DNA of 64,000 nucleotides from Solibacter sp039934035 (GTDB taxonomy: Bacteria > Acidobacteriota > Terriglobia > Bryobacterales > Bryobacteraceae): contig JBDTMZ010000148.1 in assembly GCA_039934035.1 (NCBI GenBank), positions 39,399 to 103,398 of the forward strand. Reading direction: 5' to 3'. The translations under genes and the position numbers were made by a program. Under the pieces are notes generated by a model that was given only the letters and a program-made list of their open reading frames with translations, was not told the DNA's origin and searched no databases. Below are positions 8,902 through 19,001 of the stretch, piece after piece (positions within the stretch are counted from its first letter, which is position 1; every line of letters begins with the position of its first letter).

Positions 8902-9593
8902 CGCACGCCGGCGCGTGAGCTCGCCAGGATGTCGGTCGGATTGACCAGCTCCGGACCCAAATTGACGTCTCCCAGATCTTCCATGATGCTCATGGAATCC
9001 ACCAGGGTTTCCATGGTCTGTTCGCTCTGCTGCACCGAAGCGCGCAGGCTCTCCAGGGCGTCGTTCTGCCCGCTCAATTGGGCTTCGAGATGGCTCACGG
9101 TGCGGGCGAGCGATGCCTGTGCCGTTCTCACTTCCTTGAGTTCCTTTTCGATCCTGGCGAACCATTCTTCGGAGCCGCCGGGGTCTTTCTCAAGCTTCGC
9201 CATGCGAATGCCCAGCACCTTCAGATTGCGTTCGATGCGCAGCATCTGTTCCGGATTGGCGGACATTTTCGCGGGCACCGACTCGACGGCGCCGTCGGGA
9301 GCGGCGAAACGGATTTCCACGCCCGAACCGCTGAGAATCAGCTTCGGCGCGAGCGGCGAGCCCGCGGGATCCGCGTTCATATCCCGCATCATCCCGGCCA
9401 GGGAGAACAGGTTCTGGATTGCCGAAGCGAAGGGCGCGGTATCCTCCAGCGTGCTGGCGGCAGTTTTTGGCGCGATCACGCGCGGCGCAAGCTTCCTTTT
9501 CGCATAACTGTTTCTGACAGCCATAGGCTTAAGGCCTTCCCCGAGTTCTTCGACCGGTTCCGGCTGGAGTGGTTGGTTTTCGCTGGACGACAT
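8898..9593 (-). CDS. hypothetical coiled-coil protein
   Basis: This is a ~231-residue soluble protein with no signal peptide and no family I recognise. The N-terminal third is Glu/Pro rich, then KRKLAPRVIAPKTAASTL leads into a region with LFSLAGMMRDMN. The C-terminal ~110 residues (RIERNLKVLGIRMAKLEKD, VSHLEAQLSGQNDALESLRASVQQSEQTMETLVD) have the heptad pattern of a coiled coil. The ATG at 9593 (MSSSENQ) is preceded by GAGGGAAG about 12-19 bases away; an upstream in-frame ATG at 9638 is an alternative. It converges on the REC-PP2C gene with a 4-base overlap. Confidence 0.6.
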   Translation of the reverse strand: MSSSENQPLQPEPVEELGEGLKPMAVRNSYAKRKLAPRVIAPKTAASTLEDTAPFASAIQNLFSLAGMMRDMNADPAGSPLAPKLILSGSGVEIRFAAPDGAVESVPAKMSANPEQMLRIERNLKVLGIRMAKLEKDPGGSEEWFARIEKELKEVRTAQASLARTVSHLEAQLSGQNDALESLRASVQQSEQTMETLVDSMSIMEDLGDVNLGPELVNPTDILASSRAGVR

Positions 9594-9749
9594 GCGAGTC
9601 AATACTTCCCTCTTGTTCAAGTGTCGGCGGAGGAGCATTCTCCGGTCAACGTCCAGGGGTACTAGGTCTGTTGTTAGCGGTTCCTGAGTCCCCTATGGTT
9701 AGCATCTACAACTCGCGTCCTGGCACGGCATATGTCACCATAGATAACA

Positions 9750-11045
9750 GTGGGGAAGTTTTTCGTTCAGAATTTTGGTTGCCGCGCCACCCAGGCCGAC
9801 GGCGCCGCGCTTGAGGCCATGCTGTCCGGTAAGGGGTTGGAATCCGCACCAGACCGCCGCGGCGCGGACCTGGTGGTATTGAATACCTGCACGGTGACCT
9901 CCTCGGCCGACGACGACGTGCGGCAGACCATCCGCCGCGTGCATCGCGAAAATCCGGACGCCAAAATTCTGGTTACCGGCTGTTATGCGCAGCGCGCGCC
10001 CGACGAACTGGCTTCCATGGCCGGCGTGGAATGGGTGGTTGGCAACTCCCATAAGACGCAAATCGCGGAGATCGTGACGGCCGCGCCCTATCACGGCAAC
10101 ATCCACATCGGCGACATTTTCGAGCAGCGAGATTTCCTTTCCGCGCCGGTGGAAGACGCTTCGGGCGACCGCACGCGCCCCAATCTCAAGATCCAGGACG
10201 GCTGCAACAATCGCTGCTCTTTTTGTATCATCCCGTTCGTCCGCGGACGCAGCCGCAGCGCGCCCGCCGAGCAGGTGGTGGCGCAGGTGCGCTCGCTCGC
10301 GGTTCGCTATCGCGAAGTCGTGCTCAGCGGCATCAATCTGGGCCGGTGGGGCAGGGAACCGGGCAGCAAGATGCGCCTCGCGGACCTGGTGCGCCGCCTG
10401 CTCGAGGAAACCCCGGTGGAGCGCCTGCGCCTCAGTTCCGTCGAGCCGATGGATTTCTCCGACGACCTGCTGCACCTGATGGCGGAGTCGCCGCGCGTCG
10501 CCGCCCACGTGCACGCTCCGCTGCAAAGCGGCTGCGACCGCACGCTGCGGCGCATGCACCGCAAGTATCGCCCGCGGCACTACGCGGACCGCGTACGGAA
10601 GGCGCGGGCTCTCATGCCGGACGCGGCCATCGGCGCCGATGTGATGGCCGGCTTCCCGGGGGAGACCGACGCCGAGTTTGAAGAGAGCCGTCAGTTTATG
10701 GCTGAGATGCCGTTTACGTATTTGCACGTCTTCACCTACTCGGAGCGCCCCGGCACGCCCGCCGCGGATGCCGCGGTGCAAGTGCCCATGGCAGTCCGCA
10801 AGGAACGCAATCGTATTCTGCGGGAACTGGCAGCTGCCAAGAATCTGGCCTTCCGCGAGCGCATGGTGGGCCGCACGCTTTCCGCGGTCACGCTGGCCGA
10901 AAAAGGCATCGCGCTGACGGAGAACTACCTGAAGGTAGAACTGGCCGCGCCACGCGAAGACAACCTGCTGATCGACGTTCGTATCGCCGCTGTCACTGCG
11001 GCCGGCCTGCGGGAAGTTTCGCGGGCACTGCCCGTGCTGCAATAG
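9750..11045 (+). CDS. mtaB: tRNA threonylcarbamoyladenosine (t6A) methylthiotransferase, MtaB-like
   Basis: MtaB is a radical-SAM enzyme that converts t6A37 to ms2t6A in certain tRNAs. In this 431-residue protein the N-terminal UPF0004 domain shows its three cluster cysteines at about 11, 47 and 78. The radical-SAM motif C-NNR-C-SF-C is at about 152-159. The C terminus has a TRAM-like stretch. MtaB is preferred over MiaB because of the overall layout and the NFGCRATQAD start, but the two are close relatives. The start is a GTG at 9750 without a strong ribosome-binding site. Confidence 0.88.
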   Translation: MGKFFVQNFGCRATQADGAALEAMLSGKGLESAPDRRGADLVVLNTCTVTSSADDDVRQTIRRVHRENPDAKILVTGCYAQRAPDELASMAGVEWVVGNSHKTQIAEIVTAAPYHGNIHIGDIFEQRDFLSAPVEDASGDRTRPNLKIQDGCNNRCSFCIIPFVRGRSRSAPAEQVVAQVRSLAVRYREVVLSGINLGRWGREPGSKMRLADLVRRLLEETPVERLRLSSVEPMDFSDDLLHLMAESPRVAAHVHAPLQSGCDRTLRRMHRKYRPRHYADRVRKARALMPDAAIGADVMAGFPGETDAEFEESRQFMAEMPFTYLHVFTYSERPGTPAADAAVQVPMAVRKERNRILRELAAAKNLAFRERMVGRTLSAVTLAEKGIALTENYLKVELAAPREDNLLIDVRIAAVTAAGLREVSRALPVLQ

Positions 11046-11136
11046 CCTCGGTGCAATAGCCTCAGTTGACCCCGTGGCGATGCCTCCGCTAAACTTCACA
11101 CCATTACGATTTCAGGGTGTTTGGGGGTAATACGCT

Positions 11137-14100
11137 ATGCGCCGCTCGCTTTCCGGTCGCCTTTCAGCGATCACGTCACTGGGCATCGCGATGCTCGCTT
11201 TGCCGCTGGCGGCGCAGCGCCGGGGCTCCGAAGCCAACCCGCTCAACGCCCTCACCTTCCGTTTCATGGGGCCGGCGGTGGGCAACCGGATCTCCGCGGC
11301 CGCCGGAATCGACGGCGACTCCACCACATACTACGCAGGAGCGGCCTCGGGCGGCGTCTGGAAGACCAGCAATGGCGGCGCGAGTTGGGTGCCCGTTTTC
11401 GATCAGCAGACTTCGCAGGCGATCGGCGCGCTTGCGGTGGCGCCCAGCGACCCCGCCACCGTCTGGGCGGGAACCGGCGAAGCCTGGGCCATCCGCGATA
11501 GCGATATGCAGGGCGACGGCATCTACAAATCCAGCGACGCCGGCGCTACCTGGAAGAACATGGGCCTGCCCGAGAGCGGCCGCATCGGGCGCATCATCGT
11601 CCATCCGTCGGACGCCAACATCGTCTATGCGTGCGTAGCGGGCCGCCTCACGGGACCGCAGGAAGAGCGCGGCGTTTTCCGCACCAGGGATGGCGGGGAA
11701 ACCTGGAAACGCATTCTTTTCGTCAATCCCAATACGGGCTGCTCCGGCCTCTCGCTCGACGCCAAAGATCCCAATTTCCTGGTGGCCGGCACCTGGGAAG
11801 TGGTGATGCACACCTACGCGATGCTGAGCGGCGGTGCGGGCAGCGGCGTCTTTATCAGCCACGATGGCGGCGACACCTGGCAGCAGGTGCAGCAGCACGG
11901 CATGCCCAAGCCGCCCGTGGGCAAAGTGGACGTCGCCATTGCGCCCGGCAATTCCCGCCGCGTTTACGCACTGATCCAGACCGCCGACCAAGGCTCGCTC
12001 TGGCGCTCTGACGATGGCGGCGAAAACTGGTCGGTAGTGAACTGGCAGCGGGCCCTCATCGGTCGGGCGGGGTATTACATCCGGCTCGCTGTCAATCCCC
12101 TGAATGCGGACGAGGTCTTCGTCGCCAACAGCACTTTCTGGGCGTCGATCGATGCCGGTAAGACGTTTCGCCCGCTGAACTGGGGCGGCGATACCCACGA
12201 TATCTGGATCGACGGCAAAAACCCCAATCGCATCCTGGTGACGCACGATCTAGGTTTGTACATGACTAACGATCATGGCCGGAACTCGAACAACGTCACG
12301 CTGCCTATCGGGCAGATGTACCACGTGGCCGTGGACTATGACGTTCCGTACAAGATCTATAGCAACATGCAGGATGGCAGCACCCTGCGCGGTCCGAGCA
12401 ACGTGGTGGAAGCGGGTCCCAACGTCCCCGGCCAGTTTTTCGGCGGTGGGCGGGGCGGCGGCGAATGGGAGCACCGGCTGGGCGGGTGCGAAAGCGGCTT
12501 CACCATTCCCGACCCGGCCGACAGCAACATTGTCTGGGCCACCTGTTATGGCAACGAGGTCAGCCGGTACGACGCGCGCACCAGGATGGCGCGCTCCGTA
12601 AGTCCGTGGCTGCACACTTTGGACGCCCAACCCAACCAGGTTAAGTATCGTTGCCACTGGTCGGCGCCGCTGGCTATTGACCCGTTCGACCACAATACGG
12701 TTTACTATGGGTGCCAGATGATTTTGCGCACCACGAATGGTGGTGTGAGTTGGAGTGAAATCAGTCCCGATCTTTCGACAAAGGATCCGTCACGTATCAT
12801 CCCTTCGGGTGGTATCGTAGGCGATAACCTCGGCCAGTTTTATGGCGAGGTTGTCTTTTCCATCGCGCCCTCAGACGTCCAGAGAGGCCTCATCTGGGCG
12901 GGAACCAACGATGGAAAAGTTTGGTACACGAGGGACGCCGGCAAAACCTGGAATGATGTCACTAAGAACATCACCGGGTTGCCGGTCTGGGGTGTCGTGT
13001 CCAAGATCGAGCCCTCCCACTTTGACCCCGCCACTGCCTATCTCTGCGTCGATTTCCATATGATGGATAACCGCGATCCGTGGGTCTATAAGACCGCGGA
13101 CTTCGGCCAGACCTGGACCAGGATCTCCGACGGCTTACCCAAAGGCCCGTTGGCCTACGCCCGGGTGATCGCCGAGAATCCCAATCGGAAGGGCAATCTG
13201 TTCGTCGGCACGGGGAATGCGTTTTACTACACCCTGGATGACGGCGCGCACTGGACGCAGTTGCAGACGGGACTTCCTGCCGCGCCTGTCTCCTGGATCG
13301 TCGTGCAGAAAGACGCGCACGATATCGTGCTCTCTACTTACGGCCGCGGCCTCTACATCATGGACGACATCACCCCGCTCGAACAGGGCATGATGGAACC
13401 CGCTTCGGAATCCACCGCCGCGGTTCGCCTGGTAGCTCCGCGTCCTGCGTATCGCACCATTCGCAGTCAGGCGCGCGCCCAGTTCAGCTACATCCTGAAG
13501 GCCCTGCCCAAAGCTCCAATTGAGTTCGAGGTGCTGGATTCCAAAGGCGCCGTGGTCCGCCGGATGAACCGGATCGTGGCGCCGCGCGTAGGCCTGAATC
13601 GCGCCTGGTGGGACATGCGCTACGAACCTCCCACGCTGGTGGCGCTGCGTACGACTCCGCCCGAGAATCCGCACATTTGGGAGGAGCCGCGTTTCCAGGG
13701 GCAGGAAACTCGCGCCATTACCCATTGGGGACTCGCTCCGGCGGAAGTCGGACCCGTCGCGGCGCCCGGCAAATATACGGTTCGCATGACGGTGGATGGC
13801 CGGACGTACACGCAGTCGTTCACCATCCTGCGGACGCCCGACGGCCACGCCGACGACGCCGCGCTGCAGGATAGCGTTCGCCTGCAACTGAAAGTGCGGG
13901 AAGATATCACCGCCGTCAGCACTATGACGAATCAGTTGGAAACGATGCGCCACCAGTTGGAAGGACAGCGCAAGACGCTCGCAGGCCGGGACAACCTGCT
14001 CAAGACGATCGACGATATCGACAAAAAGATGCAGGACGTGGAATATCAACTGATCACGCGCGCCGATGCGCTGAGCGACGACAAATATTTCCAGACGGCC

Positions 14101-14334
14101 TACAATCTCTACCAGAATTTCCTCTGGCTCAACGGCGAAATCGGCACCGGCGCGGGCGATGTGCATGGCTCCGGCGATTGGGGCGTCACTGAAACCGCGA
14201 TCGGCCTGGTCCTCGACCTGGAGAAGACGCTCGAGAAAGTGAAGGGCGAGTTCAAGACGCTGTTGGAACGGGATATCCCTGCCTATAACAAACAGATTGA
14301 AAGCAGCGGTCTGGCCCCGCTGCGCCCAAGATAG
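11137..14334 (+). CDS. secreted Asp-box / sortilin-like beta-propeller protein
   Basis: This is a 1065-residue exported protein. A signal peptide (about residues 1-26, ending LPLAAQ) is followed by repeated Asp-box-like motifs: SNGGASW, SDAGATW, RDGGETW, HDGGDTW, DDGGENW, TNGGVSW, RDAGKTW and ADFGQTW. These build BNR/sortilin (VPS10-like) propellers. Such proteins are abundant in acidobacteria and are often annotated as glycosyl hydrolases, but no catalytic residues can be assigned. The last ~250 residues contain an Ig-like segment and a helical, charged tail (LKVREDITAVSTMTNQLETMRHQLEGQ). A GGGGG run sits 9 bases before the ATG. Confidence 0.82.
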   Translation: MRRSLSGRLSAITSLGIAMLALPLAAQRRGSEANPLNALTFRFMGPAVGNRISAAAGIDGDSTTYYAGAASGGVWKTSNGGASWVPVFDQQTSQAIGALAVAPSDPATVWAGTGEAWAIRDSDMQGDGIYKSSDAGATWKNMGLPESGRIGRIIVHPSDANIVYACVAGRLTGPQEERGVFRTRDGGETWKRILFVNPNTGCSGLSLDAKDPNFLVAGTWEVVMHTYAMLSGGAGSGVFISHDGGDTWQQVQQHGMPKPPVGKVDVAIAPGNSRRVYALIQTADQGSLWRSDDGGENWSVVNWQRALIGRAGYYIRLAVNPLNADEVFVANSTFWASIDAGKTFRPLNWGGDTHDIWIDGKNPNRILVTHDLGLYMTNDHGRNSNNVTLPIGQMYHVAVDYDVPYKIYSNMQDGSTLRGPSNVVEAGPNVPGQFFGGGRGGGEWEHRLGGCESGFTIPDPADSNIVWATCYGNEVSRYDARTRMARSVSPWLHTLDAQPNQVKYRCHWSAPLAIDPFDHNTVYYGCQMILRTTNGGVSWSEISPDLSTKDPSRIIPSGGIVGDNLGQFYGEVVFSIAPSDVQRGLIWAGTNDGKVWYTRDAGKTWNDVTKNITGLPVWGVVSKIEPSHFDPATAYLCVDFHMMDNRDPWVYKTADFGQTWTRISDGLPKGPLAYARVIAENPNRKGNLFVGTGNAFYYTLDDGAHWTQLQTGLPAAPVSWIVVQKDAHDIVLSTYGRGLYIMDDITPLEQGMMEPASESTAAVRLVAPRPAYRTIRSQARAQFSYILKALPKAPIEFEVLDSKGAVVRRMNRIVAPRVGLNRAWWDMRYEPPTLVALRTTPPENPHIWEEPRFQGQETRAITHWGLAPAEVGPVAAPGKYTVRMTVDGRTYTQSFTILRTPDGHADDAALQDSVRLQLKVREDITAVSTMTNQLETMRHQLEGQRKTLAGRDNLLKTIDDIDKKMQDVEYQLITRADALSDDKYFQTAYNLYQNFLWLNGEIGTGAGDVHGSGDWGVTETAIGLVLDLEKTLEKVKGEFKTLLERDIPAYNKQIESSGLAPLRPR

Positions 14335-14399
14335 CGCTGGTATCAAACAGCGGGCATGATTTCAAGCCGCTCCGTTCACTGTTGTGGTAGCCGGCCGGT

Positions 14400-14861
14400 C
14401 TAATCCAACAGATACATAATTGTGGTTTCCAGTTTTGACGGATCGTCTGACCAGTCGCCATAGATCTCCCACGACATACCCGCGAAGGAGCGGTTGTTCG
14501 CTGCGCGCCACGCGTGAATCGCGTCGTGGGTATCCTTCATCTTGTCGTAGGCGCCCCTATGCACCGCCACCGCGACCTGGCCCGCGGGCGTCGCCGTGCC
14601 GTAGACCTCCCCGGCGGATTCAAACGCGCGAGTGACCTCGACGCCAAAATCCACATCCATCGGCAGATCGCGGCGCGAGGGGTGGTGGTAGAGAAACACG
14701 TTGTGCCCATCGGTACGCAGGCCTGGCTGGGTGCGCAGGAACTCCCACACTTTGTCAAGCGCCGGTCTCCACGCCGTGGCGATGCCGCCGATGGCAACCT
14801 GACGCCGGACGGCGGCCAACTTCAGGGAATCTACAGTGCGCACGGAAACTTGAGGGTTCAC
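14400..14861 (-). CDS. GyrI-like small-molecule-binding domain protein
   Basis: This 153-residue protein is a stand-alone GyrI-like/effector-binding domain, the fold found at the C terminus of AraC- and MerR-type multidrug regulators. Supporting stretches are VWEFLRTQPGLRTDGHNVFLYHH, MDVDFGVEVTRAF, VAVAVHRGAYDKMKDTHDAIHAW and SWEIYGDWSDDPSKLETTIMYLL, the last being the usual acidic ligand pocket. There is no DNA-binding domain, so it may sequester a small molecule or a partner protein. The start is a GTG at 14861. It stands alone between two plus-strand genes. Confidence 0.8.
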   Translation of the reverse strand: MNPQVSVRTVDSLKLAAVRRQVAIGGIATAWRPALDKVWEFLRTQPGLRTDGHNVFLYHHPSRRDLPMDVDFGVEVTRAFESAGEVYGTATPAGQVAVAVHRGAYDKMKDTHDAIHAWRAANNRSFAGMSWEIYGDWSDDPSKLETTIMYLLD

Positions 14862-15154
14862 GCCCCATAGATATCACATTCTGAAATCGGCACACCCGTC
14901 CACTTTCGCCGTCGCCGTTTCAACCCGCAATTTTGGAAGCGGGACGCCAACAGATTCAGGGCGCCGGCGTCTAATCACTAGCCTACCTCTGCGGCTAACG
15001 CCGCGGAAAGAATCGACCACCTCCGCGGGTCTGCGGCAACTTTTGCCGCGCCTGCGGAGTAGCCCTCTCTCCCGTCGCCCCGCTAGCGCACCAGGACATC
15101 GTTCGGGTGTGCGGTTCCGAACATCGGCCCCGTCCGTGCGTCATTCGATATGAA
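14862..15154. other. intergenic region, nothing recognised
   Basis: This divergent intergenic stretch lies between the GyrI-like gene and the AsmA-like gene. It presumably holds both promoters, but I could not pick out a -10/-35 pair or a palindrome with confidence. Confidence 0.3.
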
Positions 15155-16729
15155 ATGTCCCGTAGAGAGAAAATCGTGTTCGCTGCAGGAGGTGTTTTCG
15201 TCGTTGCCGCCATCGGTCTGTTGATTGCGGGCGCCCGCTACAGCCACCGCATCGAGCCGTATATCAAGCAACGCGCCGAAGAGTACCTCCGCACGCGCTT
15301 CAAGGCGGATGTGCAGATCGGTAGACTGCGAGTCACCATCCCCAGTCTTTCCCCGCTACGCATGATTTTCACTAAAGGCAAGGGCACGATTGCCGCGGTG
15401 GAAGGCGATGCCATCGTCATGCGCATGAGAAATCGCGGGGACGAACCGCCGCTCTTTCGCATTCAGAAGTTCGTCACCGGCATCAATATCGGCAACCTTT
15501 TCGATTCGCCGGTTCATGTTCCGGTGGTCACGATCACCGGGCTGGAACTGAATATTCCGCCGAAGGGCAAGCGGCCCGACCTGCATACGGACAACTCCCC
15601 GGAGCCCGGCGAGAACGAAACCAAGGTCATCATCGACCGTGTCGAGATCAAGGGTGCAGCGCTCGTCATGAGGCCGCTCGATCCCAAAAAAACTCCGCTG
15701 CGCTTCGATATTCACGACCTCCATCTGCAATCCGCAGGGCAGGACGTCGCCATGAAGTACGATGCCATGTTGACCAATCCGAAGCCGCCCGGCGAGATTC
15801 ACAGCTCCGGTTCTTTCGGTCCCTGGAACGCCTCCGATCCGGGCGATACGCGGTTGGCCGGCGATTACACGTTCGACCACGCCGACCTGGGCGTCTTCCG
15901 CGGCATCGCCGGCATTCTTCAATCGACCGGCCGCTTCGAAGGAGAACTCGACTCCATCACGGCGCGCGGCGAAGCCTATGTGCCGGACTTCCGCCTCACG
16001 CGCTCCGGCAATCGTGTGCCGTTGCGCACGCAGTTCGAAGTGCTGGTGGATGGCACCAACGGCGACACCACGCTGAAGCCCGTGAAAGCCACTCTCGGCG
16101 CAACGCACTTCACCACGAGCGGTGTGGTGTTCAAGCATGAGGGCGACCGCCACCGCTCCATCCACCTGAACGTCGACATGCCACACGGCCGTATGGCGGA
16201 CGTGCTGCGGCTTGCCATGAAAGATACGCCATTCCTGGAGGGCGTGCTGAATCTCAAGACAGGCCTGGAACTGCCCAACCTAGATGGCAAGGTGAAGGAC
16301 AAACTGCGCCTCGACGGCAGCTTCGACATCACCGAAGGCCATTTCCTGAGATCGACCATTCAGGACCAGATCGATTCCCTCAGCCGGCGAGGGCAGGGGC
16401 AGCCAGCCAATCAGCAGATCGATGAGGTGTTCTCGCGGATGACGGGCGCATTCAAAATGGACGGCAGCGTCATCAGCTTTCGCGAACTCACCTTCGGCGT
16501 TTCCGGCGCCAACGTGGCCCTAAACGGAAGTTACGATCTGGACGCCGATCAGTTGGATTTCCACGGCGCTCTCGCTTTGCAGGCCAAGGTGTCGCAGACC
16601 ATGACCGGCTGGAAGCACTGGCTGCTCAAACCAGTCGACCCTTTTCTGGCGAATCACGGTGCGGGCACTTACCTGAAGATCCAGGTGGTGGGCTCTTCCA
16701 AAGCGCCGAAATTCGGCCGCGACAAGTAG
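15155..16729 (+). CDS. AsmA-like / DUF748-type inner-membrane-anchored protein
   Basis: This 524-residue protein has one N-terminal membrane segment (IVFAAGGVFVVAAIGLLIAGARY), then a long periplasmic part starting EPYIKQRAEEYLRTRFKADVQIGRLRVTI. That opening matches the start of AsmA/TamB-like bridge proteins, which shuttle lipids or assist outer-membrane assembly. The C-terminal part has the family's pattern of amphipathic beta strands (GAFKMDGSVISFRELTFGVSGANVALNGSYDLDADQLDFHG). The ATG at 15155 starts the basic residues before the membrane helix. The exact substrate is unknown. Confidence 0.72.
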   Translation: MSRREKIVFAAGGVFVVAAIGLLIAGARYSHRIEPYIKQRAEEYLRTRFKADVQIGRLRVTIPSLSPLRMIFTKGKGTIAAVEGDAIVMRMRNRGDEPPLFRIQKFVTGINIGNLFDSPVHVPVVTITGLELNIPPKGKRPDLHTDNSPEPGENETKVIIDRVEIKGAALVMRPLDPKKTPLRFDIHDLHLQSAGQDVAMKYDAMLTNPKPPGEIHSSGSFGPWNASDPGDTRLAGDYTFDHADLGVFRGIAGILQSTGRFEGELDSITARGEAYVPDFRLTRSGNRVPLRTQFEVLVDGTNGDTTLKPVKATLGATHFTTSGVVFKHEGDRHRSIHLNVDMPHGRMADVLRLAMKDTPFLEGVLNLKTGLELPNLDGKVKDKLRLDGSFDITEGHFLRSTIQDQIDSLSRRGQGQPANQQIDEVFSRMTGAFKMDGSVISFRELTFGVSGANVALNGSYDLDADQLDFHGALALQAKVSQTMTGWKHWLLKPVDPFLANHGAGTYLKIQVVGSSKAPKFGRDK

Positions 16730-16823
16730 CGTCACATTCGTAGCGCAGCGCGTTGGCCGGACGAAGGCGCGAAGATGCGCACGGAGGGAACCACCGACAC
16801 GGCCACGGGCAAAAAGTTTCCGG

Positions 16824-18845
16824 CTATTTTCCGTCCGCGAATTCCTCCGCCATCCACTTCTGGAACGCCGCCATGTTTTGCGGACGGCCCAGGAAGCTCT
16901 TCACCAGATCGTTGGCGGACATGCTGCCGCCCGGCTCGAGCACTGTCTTGCGATAACGCATCGCCGCCGTATCGCCCAGCAGGTTGTTGCGGTCGAACTG
17001 GTCAAAAAAGTCCAGCGCGATTACCTTGTCCCACAGGTAGGTGTAGTAGGCCGACGAGTAGCCCGCCAGATGCCCGAAGGATGCGTACATGTGCGTGCCC
17101 GGCAGCGGTTCGGTGTGGCTGTATTTTTTCAGGTTCGCCAGGGTAATCGCGTCCAGGTCCACGTCCGAGGGCTTCCCTTTGTACACGTCATAGGAAAGTG
17201 CCGTGTAGGTATTCTGCTGGCTGGTCCAACCGCCCCTGCCGAACGCCGACGCACGATTCATGCGTGCGATCAGTTCCGGTGGCATCGCCTCGCCCGTCTG
17301 GTAGTGGCGCGCGAACTTCGCCAGCACCTGCGGACTGCGCAGCCATTCTTCCAACATCTGCGACGGTGCTTCGACGAAATCCCATTCCATCGAGATTCCG
17401 CTGGTCCCCGCCCACTCCTGCCGCCCGGCGAGAATCCAGTGCATCAGATGTCCGAACTCGTGGAAGAACGTGGCGGCGTCGCTGAACTCCATCAGGCCCG
17501 GGTCTGACCCAGACGGCATCGGAAAGTTGCACACCAGCGCTGCCTCGGGTAGCTGCTTGTCTTTCACGCCGTCCAGTACCGGAACCATCTCGGCGTGGCT
17601 GAATTTCCCGGCCCGCGGATGCATATCCAGGTAGAAGCGGCCGGCTGGTTTGCCTCCATCCAAAACTATCCACGTTTCGACCGTAGGATCCCATGCCGCC
17701 GCGCCTTCCTCGCGCTTGAAGGTCAAACCGAACAGGGTGGCGGCCGTGTCCAAAATGCCCTGCTTGACGCGTGGGTACGGCAGGTAGGGCCGCACCGATT
17801 GCGAATCGAAATCGTATTTCGAGCGGCGCAGCATTTCGTTCAGGTGAGACACCTCGTAATCGCCTACGGCCGTGGCCGAGGGATTGGACTTCTTCTTCTC
17901 CGCCAGGAGCATGGCGAACTCGCGATCCGCCAGAGCGCGGGCCGCCGTATCCACTTCCTGAATGAACTCAGCGACGCGCTGTCCTTTGCCCACCATGCGG
18001 TCGGCCGCATTGAGATCGGCCCAATTCTGGTAGCCAAGCAGCGTGGCAATCTGGTAGCGACTCTGCATCATTTGCTGCAGCACCTCGCGATTCTTCGGGT
18101 AGGCGCGATTATTGAAAGCCTCGAAGAGTTCGCGGCGTAGCGCGTCGCTCTTCACGAACTTCATGGCCGGCAGGATGTCGGGATAATCGGTTGTGATCTG
18201 GATGCTCCCGCCGGCCGCCGGTTTGTGCCGGTCGATGTAGTCCTGCGGCATGCCGGCGAGCGCCTCCGCATTGGCTACTTTGACGATCTTCTGGTCGTCT
18301 GAGATGTTGCGCTCGAATGCCGACTGCTGTTCGACCAGATCGTCGTTCAGCTTCTTCAATCTCGCCCGCGTGGCCTCGTCTTTGTCCACACCGGCCAGGC
18401 GGAATTGCAGCAACTGGCGCGATACGTAGTGCTTCGTGGCGGCATCTGCCTTCGATATATCGAGCGCGGCCAGCGCCTGGTAAACTTCACGATTCAGCTG
18501 GATGGCGGTGCCCGCCGCGCTCGCTTTACGGGTCAATTCCACGGCGGCGTCGCGGAATTTCGCATCCGGATGCACGTGCTGCATCAATTGCGCGACGTAG
18601 TTCGCCTCGTTGATCTGCTCCAGCGCCGAATCGAAGGGGCGCAGCGTATTGTCGATGGTGCGCGCACCTTTGACTGCCAGCATGCGATCCAGGTGGCGCT
18701 GCGCTTCGGCCAGGTGCCCGGCGCCGGTCTTCTCAAATGCCGCGATATCCGGCTTGGCCGCCCAAATGGGCGCCTGCGGCATCTGTTGCGCCGCGGCGGT
18801 CAACGTGAAGGTAAGCAGTGAAGTGATGAGTACCAAGCGAGCCAT
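16824..18845 (-). CDS. exported M3-family (thimet/oligopeptidase-like) zinc metallopeptidase
   Basis: This is a 673-residue peptidase. A signal peptide (MARLVLITSLLTFTLTAAA) places it outside the cytoplasm, unlike the cytoplasmic Dcp/OpdA enzymes. The catalytic HEFGH motif lies at about residues 459-463 in TFFHEFGHLMHW, and the third zinc ligand is in WDFVEAPSQMLEEW about 25 residues later. The length and the closing helical region (YYTYLWDKVIALDFFDQF) fit the M3 family. The likely role is peptide degradation in the periplasm. Confidence 0.93.
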   Translation of the reverse strand: MARLVLITSLLTFTLTAAAQQMPQAPIWAAKPDIAAFEKTGAGHLAEAQRHLDRMLAVKGARTIDNTLRPFDSALEQINEANYVAQLMQHVHPDAKFRDAAVELTRKASAAGTAIQLNREVYQALAALDISKADAATKHYVSRQLLQFRLAGVDKDEATRARLKKLNDDLVEQQSAFERNISDDQKIVKVANAEALAGMPQDYIDRHKPAAGGSIQITTDYPDILPAMKFVKSDALRRELFEAFNNRAYPKNREVLQQMMQSRYQIATLLGYQNWADLNAADRMVGKGQRVAEFIQEVDTAARALADREFAMLLAEKKKSNPSATAVGDYEVSHLNEMLRRSKYDFDSQSVRPYLPYPRVKQGILDTAATLFGLTFKREEGAAAWDPTVETWIVLDGGKPAGRFYLDMHPRAGKFSHAEMVPVLDGVKDKQLPEAALVCNFPMPSGSDPGLMEFSDAATFFHEFGHLMHWILAGRQEWAGTSGISMEWDFVEAPSQMLEEWLRSPQVLAKFARHYQTGEAMPPELIARMNRASAFGRGGWTSQQNTYTALSYDVYKGKPSDVDLDAITLANLKKYSHTEPLPGTHMYASFGHLAGYSSAYYTYLWDKVIALDFFDQFDRNNLLGDTAAMRYRKTVLEPGGSMSANDLVKSFLGRPQNMAAFQKWMAEEFADGK

Positions 18846-19001
18846 TGTCCTGAACGCTCCAATTCAATTCACTATAGCGTGGCGAACGCCTCGCCGAGGC
18901 TGCTACCGGAGCGGATGCGAGGTCGATCGGATGCCCGGAAATCGCTACGCTCGCCACCAGCATTCGCCAGTAACTGTCTGTGCGGTAGCGCCCGGGAGAA
19001 G